Below, in pieces: positions 25,518 through 34,412 of a stretch of 63,889 nt of DNA (positions are counted from its first letter, which is position 1; every line of letters starts with the position of its first letter). This DNA comes from Deltaproteobacteria bacterium UBA5799 (GTDB lineage: Bacteria; Desulfobacterota; GWC2-55-46): positions 1 through 63,889 of the forward strand of contig DIDN01000034.1 of assembly GCA_002418185.1 (NCBI GenBank), in the 5' to 3' direction. The notes under the pieces are model-generated. The model ran no database searches, was not told the origin of the DNA, and was given only the letters and a program-made list of their open reading frames with translations. The translations under genes were made by a program, and so were the position numbers.

Positions 25518-28500
25518 ATGAAGCTCTCCGACATCTCCGTAACGCGCCCAGTATTCGCTTCAGTCCTTTCGCTCCTGCTCCTTATCTTCGGCATCGTCTC
25601 GTTTACGCAGCTGCCTCTGCGCGAATACCCGGACATCGACCCGCCAGTGGTCTCCATCGACACGTCGTATCCGGGGGCCTCCGCGAACGTCGTCGAGACC
25701 CGCATAACCCAGGTGATAGAGGACAGCATCGCCGGGGTCGAGGGCATACAGTTCATATCCTCCACCAGCAGCGACGGCCGCTCGCGCATCTCGGTGGAGT
25801 TCTCCACCGAGCGCGATATCGACGACGCCGCAAACGACATCCGCGACAGGGTCTCCGGCGTCCTCGACAGGATGCCTTCCGAGGCCGACCCGCCCGAGAT
25901 AGAGAAGGCGGACTCGAGCGACGACGTCATCCTGTGGCTGAGCTTGACGAGCGACAGGATGAGCGTCATAGAACTTACCGACTACGCTCAGCGCTACCTT
26001 GTTGACCGGTTCTCGATACTTCAGGGAGTGGCGCGCGTGAGGGTCGGCGGCGGCCTCGACTACGCGATGCGCATCTGGCTCGACCGCACCAAGATGGCGG
26101 CCCGTAGCCTCACGGTCGAGGACATAGAGTCCGCCCTTCGCACCGAGAACATCGAGCTCCCGGCGGGCTCGATCGAGTCGCTCGAACGCCAGTTCACCGC
26201 CCGCGCCGAGCGTGCGTACAGGACCGAGGACGACTTCCGGAAGCTGGTAATCAGGCGCGACGCCGAGAGCGACTACCTCGTAAGGCTCGGCGACGTGGCC
26301 CGGGTGGAGAAGGCGGCGGTCGAGGACCGGATAATCTTCCGCGGCAACGGCCAGCCCAGGGTCGGCATAGGCGTCATAAAGCAGTCAAAGGGGAACACGA
26401 TAGCCGTCGCAAAGGCGGCCATCGCCCAGGCCGAGCGCATCTCCGCGACGCTGCCCGAGGGGATGGAGCTCGAGGCGGCCTATGACACCTCCGTATTCAT
26501 CCAGAACGCGATAGACGAGGTCTATAAGACTCTGGCCATAGCCGTAGGACTCGTCGTGCTGGTCATCTATCTCTTCATCGGGAGCGGGAGGGCGATGCTC
26601 ATACCCGCCGTTACGATTCCGGTCTCGCTGGTATCGAGCTTCGCCGCGCTCCTCTTGATGGGATTCTCGATTAACCTCCTTACGCTTCTGGCCCTCGTGC
26701 TCGCGATCGGCCTCGTGGTCGACGACGCGATAGTCGTCCTCGAGAACATCTCGCGGCGCATCGAGGCAGGGGAGACCCCGCTTGTCGCCGCGTTCCACGG
26801 CACGCGCCAGGTGGGGTTCGCGGTGGTGGCGACCTCGGTCGTCCTTATCGCGGTCTTCGTGCCCATAGCCTTCCTGCAGGGCGACCTCGGGCGGCTGTTC
26901 TCGGAGTTCGCGCTCACCATGGCCGCCGCCGTCTTCTTCTCGACGCTCGTGGCGCTCACGCTTTCGGCCATGCTCGCGTCCAAGCTCCTCAAAAAGACCG
27001 AGCGGACCTCCTTGAGCGCGTTCGTCGAACGGGCCTTCCTGCGGCTCCGGCGCGGCTACATGAAGGCGCTCGGTTTCTGCCTGGACAGGCCCGCGGTCGT
27101 CATAGCCGTCTTTTTCGCGCTCCTCGGGGCGGCGGGGCTCCTCTTCAGGGCCATCCCGTCCGAGTACGCGCCAAAGGAGGACCGGGGCGCGTTCTTCGTG
27201 ATGGTGAACGGGCCTGAAGGCGCTTCTCACGGCTACATGAAAGAGTACATGGACGAGATCGAAAAGCGGCTCATGAGGCTCGTCGAGGCGGGCGAGATAA
27301 AGATACAGCTTGTGCGCTCGCCGCGCGGCTTCGGGACACTCTCCCGCTTCAACGACGGCATGGTGATCGTCGTCCTTACGCCCTGGGAGGTGCGGCGCTC
27401 AGCCTGGGAGATAATGTCGGACGTGCAGGAAAGCCTCGCCGACTTAACGGGCGTGCGCGCCTTCCCTGTCATGCGGCAGGGCTTCGGGGGCGGCATCCAG
27501 AAGCCCGTGCAGTTCGTCATCGGCGGCGGCACCTACGAGGAGCTGGCGAGCTGGCGCGACCTCATGATCGAAAAGGTCGAGGCGGAGAACCCCGGCTTCG
27601 TGGGCCTGGATTCCGACTACAAGGAGACCAAGCCCCAGCTCGGGGTATCCATAAACCGCGACCGCGCCGCCGACCTGGGCATAAGCGCCACGACCGCCGT
27701 GAGGACGCTCGAGTCCATGCTGGGCGGACGCCGCGTTACCACCTTTATCGAGGACGGCGAGGAATACGACGTCATCATAGAGGGCGAGCGCGACAGGCAG
27801 CGCACCCCGACCGACATGCAAAACATATACGTGCGCTCCGCCACCACCGGCCGCATGATACCCCTTTCCAACATCATGAGCATAAGCGAGTTCGCGGATT
27901 CGAGCTCGCTTAACCGCTACAACCGCGTAAGGGCCATCACCCTTGACGCGAACCTCGCCGACGGCTACGCGCTCGGCGACGCGCTCGCCCACCTCGAAAG
28001 GCTGGTCCGGGAGAACCTGCCGGAGACCGCCGTAATCGACTACAAGGGCCAGTCGCTCGATTTCAGGAGCAGCGGGTCTTCCATCATGTTCATCTTCGTC
28101 CTGGGCATATTCATAGTCTTCCTGGTCCTGGCCGCCCAGTTCGAAAGCTACGTCCACCCGCTCGTCATAATGACAACGGTGCCGCTCGCAATGACAGGCG
28201 CGCTCGCGGGCCTTTATTTCCTGGGCGGGACGCTCAATATCTATACGCAGGTCGGGCTCATAATGCTCGTGGGGCTTGCCGCGAAGAACGGCATACTTAT
28301 CGTCGAGTTCATAAACCAGCTCCGGGACCAGGGCATGGAGTTCAGGAGGGCCGTCCTCGAGGCCTCCTCCATACGCCTTCGCCCCATAATCATGACCGGG
28401 CTCACGACGGCCGCGGGCTCGATGCCGCTCATACTCGCTTCCGGCGCAGGCGCGGAGACCCGTGCCGCCATCGGAATCGTAGTCCTCCTCGGTGTCCTTG

Positions 28501-28637
28501 CCGCTACCGTCTTCACCGTCATCGTGGTGCCTGTCGCCTATAGCCTGCTTGCGCGCGGCACCGGCTCCCCCGGGGACGTAAGGCGCGTGCTCGAAGAAGA
28601 GATGGACAGGTTCCACCTCCGGGAGGCTGATAAGTGA
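25518..28637 (+). CDS. RND efflux pump, inner-membrane permease (HAE1/AcrB type)
   Basis: 1039-aa proton-driven multidrug exporter. N-terminal TM1 with SVTRPVFASVLSLLLLIFG, TM blocks at about 335-535 and 855-1020, and two large periplasmic loops. The proton-relay motif GLVVDDAIVVLENI in TM4 carries the two aspartates. These mark the hydrophobe/amphiphile (HAE1) subfamily rather than heavy-metal CusA types. Its stop codon overlaps the GTG start of the channel gene. Confidence 0.94.
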   Translation: MKLSDISVTRPVFASVLSLLLLIFGIVSFTQLPLREYPDIDPPVVSIDTSYPGASANVVETRITQVIEDSIAGVEGIQFISSTSSDGRSRISVEFSTERDIDDAANDIRDRVSGVLDRMPSEADPPEIEKADSSDDVILWLSLTSDRMSVIELTDYAQRYLVDRFSILQGVARVRVGGGLDYAMRIWLDRTKMAARSLTVEDIESALRTENIELPAGSIESLERQFTARAERAYRTEDDFRKLVIRRDAESDYLVRLGDVARVEKAAVEDRIIFRGNGQPRVGIGVIKQSKGNTIAVAKAAIAQAERISATLPEGMELEAAYDTSVFIQNAIDEVYKTLAIAVGLVVLVIYLFIGSGRAMLIPAVTIPVSLVSSFAALLLMGFSINLLTLLALVLAIGLVVDDAIVVLENISRRIEAGETPLVAAFHGTRQVGFAVVATSVVLIAVFVPIAFLQGDLGRLFSEFALTMAAAVFFSTLVALTLSAMLASKLLKKTERTSLSAFVERAFLRLRRGYMKALGFCLDRPAVVIAVFFALLGAAGLLFRAIPSEYAPKEDRGAFFVMVNGPEGASHGYMKEYMDEIEKRLMRLVEAGEIKIQLVRSPRGFGTLSRFNDGMVIVVLTPWEVRRSAWEIMSDVQESLADLTGVRAFPVMRQGFGGGIQKPVQFVIGGGTYEELASWRDLMIEKVEAENPGFVGLDSDYKETKPQLGVSINRDRAADLGISATTAVRTLESMLGGRRVTTFIEDGEEYDVIIEGERDRQRTPTDMQNIYVRSATTGRMIPLSNIMSISEFADSSSLNRYNRVRAITLDANLADGYALGDALAHLERLVRENLPETAVIDYKGQSLDFRSSGSSIMFIFVLGIFIVFLVLAAQFESYVHPLVIMTTVPLAMTGALAGLYFLGGTLNIYTQVGLIMLVGLAAKNGILIVEFINQLRDQGMEFRRAVLEASSIRLRPIIMTGLTTAAGSMPLILASGAGAETRAAIGIVVLLGVLAATVFTVIVVPVAYSLLARGTGSPGDVRRVLEEEMDRFHLREADK

Positions 28638-30094
28638 CGGCAGAGGCGAAACGGCCCTGGAGGGCCGTCTTAAATAGCGGGTTTCTCCGCCGTTCAAAGC
28701 TTATAGGGTCAGCGGCTTTAACCGCTCTTTTCCTTTCATCCTGCGCGGTCGGGCCGGATTACAAATCGCCGGAGCCGCTCGTACAAGACCAATGGCTCTC
28801 GGAGCAGGTAGGCGAGGCAGGTATGCGGGAACCAGCAGCCGACTGGTGGACGGTCCTGGGCGACCCCCAGCTTGAGAAGTACATCAACGCTGCAGCAGCT
28901 CAGAATAGAGAGCTTGAGGCCGCCCGTGCGGCAGTCCTCCGCGCCCGCGCACTCCGGCGCGAGTCCGCGGCGCCCTTCTACCCGACACTGGGCGCCAACG
29001 CCGCCGCAGTGCGGCAGAGGTCAGGAGGGGAGACTTCGAGCGCCTTCTCGGGCACCATCGACTCCTCGTGGGAACTGGACGTTTTCGGCGGGACGCGCCG
29101 CGCAACCGAAGCCGCGGGCGCGCGCGTAGCTGGCGCCGAGGAAAACCGCCGCGCAGTTCTCCTTTCCGTCCTCGCCGAGACCGCCCGGAACTACTATGCC
29201 GTCCGCGGCTTTCAGAAACGGATAGCCATCACGCAGAAGAATATCGAGTTGCAGGAACGTACCTACAGGCTTGTGGATACCCTCTTCCAGCTCGGCGAGG
29301 CGAGCGCATTCGACTTGAGCCGCGCCCGCGGGCAGCTCGAGCTTACCCAGTCCCGCCTGCCCGACCTCGAGGCCGAGATGAGGGCCGGCATCTTCCGCCT
29401 TTCGGTCCTCCTCGGGCAGCCGCCCGAGGCGCTCCTCGATGAGATGAGCGCCGTAAAGCCGCTTCCCACGCCTCCGGACGTGGTGCCAGTCGGTCTTCGT
29501 TCCGACATACTCCGCCGCCGCCCCGACGTGCGCGCGGCCGAGCGGGAGCTCGCTGCCTCGACTGCGGATATCGGCGCGGCTACGGCCCGCCTCTACCCGG
29601 ATTTCTCCCTGACCGGCGTTGTCGGGAGTAGCGCCAGGGTCCTGAGCGACCTCTTCGAATCGGGTAGCGGCATCTTCTCCATCGGGTCGTTCCTCAGGTG
29701 GCCGATATTCGAGGGCGGGGCGCTCCGCGCCCGCATAAATGCGGAAGGGGCCGAGGCGGACCAGGCAGAAGCGCTCTATGAGCAGAGCGTCCTTGATGCG
29801 CTGGCCGACGCCGAGACCGCGCTCACCCGCTACGCCCGGAAGCTCGATACGCGAAACCGCTTGCAAAACGCGGTCGAGAGCCGGCAGCGCTCCGTAGAGC
29901 TTGCGCGCGCCCTCTTCGACTCGGGCGAAGAGGACTTCCTGTCGGTGCTCGACGCCGAGCGGGAGCTCGTGAATACGGAAGACGAACTGGTGCGGAGCGA
30001 AACAGATACCATACTGAACCTCATAACGCTCTATACCGCTCTCGGCGGGGGCTGGGAGGCCTTCGAGGAGGCGGGTAGAACGGATGAAGAGTAG
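28634..30094 (+). CDS. RND efflux outer-membrane channel lipoprotein (OprM/NodT family)
   Basis: 486-aa TolC-fold outer-membrane factor. A basic N-terminus leads to a signal peptide with lipobox LSSC (C37) followed by AVGPDYKSPEP, a classic NodT/OprM start. VPVGLRSDILRRRPDVRAAERELAAS and the matching helical repeats follow. GTG start overlapping the permease stop. It completes a self-contained tripartite pump. Confidence 0.93.
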   Translation: MTAEAKRPWRAVLNSGFLRRSKLIGSAALTALFLSSCAVGPDYKSPEPLVQDQWLSEQVGEAGMREPAADWWTVLGDPQLEKYINAAAAQNRELEAARAAVLRARALRRESAAPFYPTLGANAAAVRQRSGGETSSAFSGTIDSSWELDVFGGTRRATEAAGARVAGAEENRRAVLLSVLAETARNYYAVRGFQKRIAITQKNIELQERTYRLVDTLFQLGEASAFDLSRARGQLELTQSRLPDLEAEMRAGIFRLSVLLGQPPEALLDEMSAVKPLPTPPDVVPVGLRSDILRRRPDVRAAERELAASTADIGAATARLYPDFSLTGVVGSSARVLSDLFESGSGIFSIGSFLRWPIFEGGALRARINAEGAEADQAEALYEQSVLDALADAETALTRYARKLDTRNRLQNAVESRQRSVELARALFDSGEEDFLSVLDAERELVNTEDELVRSETDTILNLITLYTALGGGWEAFEEAGRTDEE

Positions 30095-30289
30095 AGATGC
30101 CCTGCCTGACGTCCCGCCCTCTTTAATCCGGCAATTCCGTTATATTCCGAGGACTTAAGCGTTGCATCGGGCCGGAGTGCCCGCGTTTTGGCAAAAGTCT
30201 CGAATAAAGTTTTCGAGTCCTTCTCAGGCGTGCATTCCTATTTCAGGCGGTGTCAAAAGAGCGCTTGGTCTTTCGACTTTTTTCTGGTA

Positions 30290-30295
30290 TATAAT
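30290..30295 (+). promoter_or_regulatory. Candidate -10 box of the SRP RNA/dnaX unit
   Basis: TATAAT in an AT-rich patch. The -35 candidate TTGGTC lies 19 nt upstream, so spacing is not ideal. Predicted start near 30302, before a GC hairpin and the SRP RNA. Confidence 0.45.
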
Positions 30296-30335
30296 CATTA
30301 GGCCCGGACAGCGTGTCCGGGAGAGGTTTGCGGCA

Positions 30336-30449
30336 GCCGTTGATAGCCGGGTCTTGCGCAATGGAGGGCTGTAAATCCCGCCAGGTCCGGAAGGAAGCAA
30401 CGGTAGCAGTTCCGCCCATGTGCCGCAAGGGTGCCTGGCTATCAACGGC
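30336..30449 (+). ncRNA. ffs: Signal recognition particle RNA (small bacterial 4.5S type)
   Basis: The universal Ffh-binding core CAGGTCCGGAAGGAAGCA lies at about 30380-30400. The ends pair over 13 bp (GCCGTTGATAGCC with GGCTATCAACGGC), closing a single 114-nt hairpin. With Ffh it targets membrane proteins to SecYEG. The order SRP RNA-dnaX-ebfC-recR is the same as the Bacillus arrangement. Confidence 0.96.
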
Positions 30450-30516
30450 GTCCGCAAGCCTATTCTGCTCCGTCCTTCTGTCGGGCAAACCCCCTGATGG
30501 AAAAAAGGCCATTTGA

Positions 30517-32142
30517 ATGTCTTCCTACCAGGTCATAGCGAGGAAGTGGCGGCCGGGTGTCTTTGACGAGGTCGTGGGCCAGGCCCACGTCACCAGGACG
30601 CTCAGGAACGCCATAGCCTCGGGGAGAATTGCCCACGCGTACCTCTTCTCCGGGCCGAGGGGCGTGGGAAAGACCACCGCGGCCCGCATCCTTTCCAAGT
30701 GCCTGAACTGCTCGGGGGGCCCGACTGCCGACCCCTGCAACGAGTGCCCGTCCTGCAGGGGCGTCGCGCTCGGCTCGTCCGTGGACGTCCTTGAGATAGA
30801 CGGCGCCTCCAACAACAGCGTTGACAACATAAGGGAGATATCCGAGAGCGTAAGGTACGTGCCTTCGGACGGCAAGTACAAGGTCTATATCATCGACGAA
30901 GTGCACATGCTCTCGACGGCCGCCTTCAACGCGCTCCTTAAGACCCTCGAGGAGCCGCCGCCCCACGCCGTCTTCATCTTCGCCACCACAGAGGTGCACA
31001 AGATACCGGCCACCATACTTTCGCGGTGCCAGCGGTTCGACTTCAAGAGGATACCATTCAGGGACATTCAGGCGCGCCTGGTCGAGATAGCCGGGCAGGA
31101 GGGGATAAAGTTCGAGGACAAGGCCCTGTACCTCATCGCCAGGGAGGCGGACGGGAGCATGAGGGACTCCCAGAGCCTCCTTGAGCAGGCCCTGGCCTTT
31201 TCCGGGGGGGAGCTCAAGGAGGCGGACGTGGCCGAGGCGCTGGGCCTCATGGCCAGGACCGTCCTCTACGAGCTGTCCGAGGCCGTCGTCGGCAAGGACG
31301 CTGGCGCGTGTTTGAATATTGTTGAAAAAGTATATAATTTTGGATATGATTTTAAGAAGGCCCTCGGCGACCTCCTTGAGCACGTGAGGGACCTGGCCGT
31401 ACTCAAGGCGACAGGGGAAAGCACTCTCCTGGACCTCCCGGACAGCGAGCTTGAGAGGCTCCGGGCCATATCGGAGCGGGTGGGGCACGAGCGGCTCCAG
31501 ATGATCTTTACGGTACTCTCAAAGGGCTACGAGGAGGTATCCAGGTCGGCCCACCCGAGGTACGCCCTCGAGATGGCGCTTCTCCGGGCCGCCCACCTTG
31601 ACGAGCTCGAGCCATTGGGCTCGGTCATGGAAAGGCTTGAAATACTGTCGGCGAGGCTCGGTCCGAACGCCGCGGCCCCTGCCCCGAAACCTGCCGGAGG
31701 CGGCAAAGGGCCGGGGCCTCTCCCCTGGAAAAAAGAGGGGCAGGAGCAGCCTGCTAAAACAAGCCAGCCAGAGAAAAAGGCGCTTCCGGCGATTGAAACC
31801 GCTCCCGGAGCGGCAAATGACTGCGGAAACGACGGCCTTTTGAATTTTGTGAGTAAAAGAATCCCGGAGTTGGCGGATTCCCTGAAGGCAGCATCAATAG
31901 AGGTCGTAGGCGATACGATAACAATCAAGGCGGAAAATGAACGCCTGCAAGGAAGAATAAATGTAAGCAAGGCGGAGCTGGAGGCCTGTTGCAGGGATTA
32001 TTTCAGCAGGCCGGTTACTTTAAACCCGGGCGCCGGTAACAGCGGCGCTGCAACGAAAAAGGATACGGACCCAGTCGTCAAGGATGCTCTTCGCATCCTG
32101 GGCGGGAGGATCATAGAGGACCGGAGGAGGACCAATGTCTAA
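30517..32142 (+). CDS. dnaX: DNA polymerase III subunits tau (and possibly gamma)
   Basis: 541-aa clamp-loader ATPase. Seen: N-terminal SYQVIARKWRPGVFDEVVGQ, Walker A FSGPRGVGKTTAARI, a four-Cys zinc module (CLNCSGGPTADPCNECPSC), and DEVHMLSTAAFNALLKTLEEPP. The C-terminal third is low in similarity, as usual for tau. A run of six A at 31729-31734, a hairpin 5 nt downstream and a stop in the -1 frame at 31755 could yield a 413-aa gamma-like product. An AT-rich pocket near 31305-31350 contains TATAAT. Confidence 0.95.
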   Translation: MSSYQVIARKWRPGVFDEVVGQAHVTRTLRNAIASGRIAHAYLFSGPRGVGKTTAARILSKCLNCSGGPTADPCNECPSCRGVALGSSVDVLEIDGASNNSVDNIREISESVRYVPSDGKYKVYIIDEVHMLSTAAFNALLKTLEEPPPHAVFIFATTEVHKIPATILSRCQRFDFKRIPFRDIQARLVEIAGQEGIKFEDKALYLIAREADGSMRDSQSLLEQALAFSGGELKEADVAEALGLMARTVLYELSEAVVGKDAGACLNIVEKVYNFGYDFKKALGDLLEHVRDLAVLKATGESTLLDLPDSELERLRAISERVGHERLQMIFTVLSKGYEEVSRSAHPRYALEMALLRAAHLDELEPLGSVMERLEILSARLGPNAAAPAPKPAGGGKGPGPLPWKKEGQEQPAKTSQPEKKALPAIETAPGAANDCGNDGLLNFVSKRIPELADSLKAASIEVVGDTITIKAENERLQGRINVSKAELEACCRDYFSRPVTLNPGAGNSGAATKKDTDPVVKDALRILGGRIIEDRRRTNV

Positions 32143-32458
32143 GCAATTGGGCAATCTCATGAGGCAGGCCCAGAAGATGCAGGAGAAGATGGCCCAGGTG
32201 CAGAAGGAGCTTGCCTCCAAGACGGTCGAAGCCTCAAGCGGCGGCGGCATGGTTACCGCTACGGTAAACGGCAGCCAGGAGCTTGTCGCGCTCAAGATAG
32301 ACCCTTCCGTTGTGGACCCCAACGACATCGAAATGCTCCAGGACCTTGTCGTGGCTGCAGTCAGCGAGGGTTTGAGGAAAAGCAAGGAGATGGTCCAGGA
32401 GGAGATGGGCAAGCTTACCTCTGGCATGGGTCTTAACCTTCCTGGCGGGCTTTTCTAA
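32135..32458 (+). CDS. YbaB/EbfC nucleoid-associated protein
   Basis: 107-aa small DNA-binding protein of the YbaB/EbfC family, a tweezer-shaped homodimer. Seen: the Met/Gln/Lys-rich first helix (LMRQAQKMQEKMAQVQKEL), VEASSGGGMVTATVNGSQELVALKIDPSVVD, and the closing EEMGKLTSGM. Starts inside the dnaX end (8-nt overlap) and precedes recR, the classic dnaX-ybaB-recR order. Confidence 0.95.
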   Translation: MSKQLGNLMRQAQKMQEKMAQVQKELASKTVEASSGGGMVTATVNGSQELVALKIDPSVVDPNDIEMLQDLVVAAVSEGLRKSKEMVQEEMGKLTSGMGLNLPGGLF

Positions 32459-32567
32459 TCACCAGATACCGGGGGGGAGTGCCGGGGCCTCTTTGGCGCG
32501 GCCCTAAGCCCCGTTGACAACGAATCTCCGGGCTTTTGCCCGGCGGAACAAGGATGGTTTTTGAAGG

Positions 32568-33164
32568 ATGCAGTACGCGGGGCCTATAAATGACCTGATA
32601 AGGGCTATTTCGAGGCTCCCGGGCATAGGGGAGAAGACGGCCACAAGGCTTGCGCTCTTCATCCTCAATTCGGAAAGGGAGTTCGCCGCAGGGCTTGCCG
32701 AGGCCATAGCCTCGGTAAAGGACAAGGTGGCCCTCTGCTCCGTATGCATGACCTTCTCCGAGGAAGACCCGTGCAGGGTATGCGCCGACCCCCGGAGGGA
32801 CCCCTCGATAATATGCGTGGTCTCCGACTTCAAGGACATGATGGCCATAGAGTCCATGGGCGGCTACAGGGGCAGGTACCATGTGCTCCACGGGAGCCTC
32901 GCGCCGCTTAAGGGCGTCGGGCCCGAGGAGATAAGGATACGAGAGCTCGCTGCCCGTCTTGAGGCCGGCGGAGTAAGCGAGGTTATTCTCGCCACCGGCT
33001 TCGATTCCGAGGGGGAAGGCACTTCCGCATACCTTACCAGGCTCCTCAAGCCCTACGGGGCGAGGGTCACCAGGCTCGCCTCCGGCATACCGGTCGGGAG
33101 CTATGTGGAGTTCATGGACGGGGCAACCCTCGGCAGGGCGCTCGAAGGGCGAAGGGAGCTGTAA
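32568..33164 (+). CDS. recR: Recombination mediator RecR
   Basis: 198 aa. Acts with RecF/RecO to load RecA at gaps. Seen: an N-terminal helix-hairpin-helix (ISRLPGIGEKTATRLALFI), a four-Cys zinc finger (CSVCMTFSEEDPCRVC), and a Toprim domain (ICVVSDFKDMMAIESMGGYRGRYHVL). Good match to the family in length and motif order. Confidence 0.96.
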   Translation: MQYAGPINDLIRAISRLPGIGEKTATRLALFILNSEREFAAGLAEAIASVKDKVALCSVCMTFSEEDPCRVCADPRRDPSIICVVSDFKDMMAIESMGGYRGRYHVLHGSLAPLKGVGPEEIRIRELAARLEAGGVSEVILATGFDSEGEGTSAYLTRLLKPYGARVTRLASGIPVGSYVEFMDGATLGRALEGRREL

Positions 33165-33243
33165 GGAGAAGCCGGGGCGAGCGCGAGATGAGGTTTGGCT
33201 TTATAAAGTCCGGCCCGCGCTTGAATGAAAAATATCCAAAGGA

Positions 33244-33319
33244 GCTGCCTTGAAAATCGGTATTTTTTTCTGAAGTCGCTGACGCGGAGGTCAGGAAAAG
33301 GGCGATTTTCAGAGGCAGC
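33244..33319 (+). promoter_or_regulatory. Structured leader of the por operon
   Basis: GCTGCCTTGAAAATCG (33244-33259) is inverted as CGATTTTCAGAGGCAGC (33303-33319), a roughly 16-bp stem with one bulge enclosing about 43 nt. It ends 11 nt before the porG start, so the folded form could affect ribosome access. Could also be a repeat element. Confidence 0.5.
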
Positions 33320-33330
33320 CGAGGAAGAGG

Positions 33331-33939
33331 ATGATGGAGAACTACATAGAAGTAAGGTGGCATGGAAGGGCCCAGCAGGGGGTCGTGACCGCGGCCAAGG
33401 TCCTGGGGGAGGCGTGCCTGCGGTCAGGCAAATTCGTCCAGGCCTTCCCCGAGTTCGGCCCGGAGAGGATGGGCGCGCCGGTAAAGGCTTACAACAGGAT
33501 ATCGGCGGAGCCCATAAGGCTCCACTGCCAGGTGACGAACCCGAAATACGTCCTCATAGCCGACCCCACGCTCATCGGTATGAACCTCTCGGGCGGCATG
33601 GAGTCCTCGGGCGGCGTAACCGACGGGACCCCGGAGGACGCGATATTCATAGTGAACACGCCCAAGGCCCCGGAGGAGATGAGGAAGGAGCTGGGGCTTG
33701 AGGGCAGGAAGGACGTAAAGGTCTTCACCCTGGACGCGGCGAAGATATCCCTTGAGACCATAGGCAGGATGATGCCCAACACCCCCATGCTCGGAGCGCT
33801 CGCAAAGGCGACTTCGTTCATAACGCTCGAGGCGCTTGTGGAGAACTTCAAGGAGAACTACTCGAAGAAGTTCAGCCCCAAGGTGATAGAAGGGAACGTG
33901 GCCGCAATGGGCAGGGGCTATGAAGAGGTAAGGGGATAG
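33331..33939 (+). CDS. porG: Pyruvate:ferredoxin oxidoreductase, gamma subunit
   Basis: 202 aa, gamma domain of the 2-oxoacid:ferredoxin oxidoreductase family. Seen: EVRWHGRAQQGVVTAAKVLGEA and the AFPEFGPERMGAPVKAYNRIS segment typical of PorG. The complex oxidatively decarboxylates pyruvate to acetyl-CoA with reduction of ferredoxin, or runs in reverse for CO2 fixation. First of the four-gene set porGDAB, separated from porD by a MITE-like insertion. Other 2-oxoacids cannot be excluded. Confidence 0.9.
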   Translation: MMENYIEVRWHGRAQQGVVTAAKVLGEACLRSGKFVQAFPEFGPERMGAPVKAYNRISAEPIRLHCQVTNPKYVLIADPTLIGMNLSGGMESSGGVTDGTPEDAIFIVNTPKAPEEMRKELGLEGRKDVKVFTLDAAKISLETIGRMMPNTPMLGALAKATSFITLEALVENFKENYSKKFSPKVIEGNVAAMGRGYEEVRG

Positions 33940-33966
33940 CAGTTTGCGGAAAAACGCAAAATCCGC

Positions 33967-34099
33967 TCAGGCTGCTCAAAAAGCTCCAGATGCGAGGCCC
34001 CATTAGGAACAGGGGAGCGAGGAATGAGGCGTATTTTTTATGCGCCGGAGTGTCAAGCGACGAAGACAACGAAGCAGATGGGCTTTTTCAGCAGCCTGA
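33967..34099. mobile_element. MITE-like element between porG and porD
   Basis: Terminal inverted repeats: TCAGGCTGCTCAAAAAGCT at 33967-33985 and GGCTTTTTCAGCAGCCTGA at 34081-34099, 17 of 19 paired. The interior is 95 bp and encodes nothing. The CAGGCTGCTGAAAAAG end is of a type often multicopy in deltaproteobacterial genomes. It sits in the only wide gap of the por operon, so the mRNA would carry a long hairpin between porG and porD. Confidence 0.75.
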
Positions 34100-34130
34100 T
34101 AGAAAGCACATCCCGGAAAGGATTCTGATA

Positions 34131-34412
34131 ATGGTTGAGAAAAAGGAATACCCCCTCGGCGGGGTCATACCAAAGGGCGGGACGGCCGACGATTATTCTA
34201 CCGGCGGCTGGAGGAAGCTCCGCCCGGTAGTGGACCTTGATAAATGCACCAACTGCCTCATATGCTGGGTCATGTGCCCGGACTCCGCTGTCGTCACCGA
34301 GGACGGCAAGATGGCCGGGTTCGACCTCGATCACTGCAAGGGGTGCGGCATCTGCGCCGTTGAGTGCCCGGACAAGGTCAAGGCGATAAAAATGGTAGAG
34401 GAGGCCGAATAA
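34131..34412 (+). CDS. porD: Pyruvate:ferredoxin oxidoreductase, delta (ferredoxin-like) subunit
   Basis: 93-aa protein with two 4Fe-4S motifs: CTNCLICWVMCP and CKGCGICAVECP. It carries electrons from the PorA/B active site to ferredoxin. The ATG at 34131 follows AAAGGA and gives the family length; an upstream frame would run through the MITE-like element. The stop TAA overlaps the porA ATG (TAATG). Confidence 0.93.
   Translation: MVEKKEYPLGGVIPKGGTADDYSTGGWRKLRPVVDLDKCTNCLICWVMCPDSAVVTEDGKMAGFDLDHCKGCGICAVECPDKVKAIKMVEEAE

Larger units (their letters stand above)
30095..30516. other. Intergenic region with SRP RNA
   Basis: 422 bp between the efflux operon and dnaX. It contains a -10 TATAAT box (30290-30295), a small hairpin of CCGGACA/TGTCCGG (about 30304-30320), the SRP RNA gene, and the dnaX leader. 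Confidence 0.75.

Noticed and set aside
26385..28697. Long minus-strand frames opposite the RND permease
   Set aside because: Low-complexity Arg/Glu/Gly-rich translations mirroring GC-rich codons of the pump gene.
33990..34130. N-terminal extension of porD to 33990
   Set aside because: It runs through the MITE-like element; the ATG at 34131 has AAAGGA and yields the family length.
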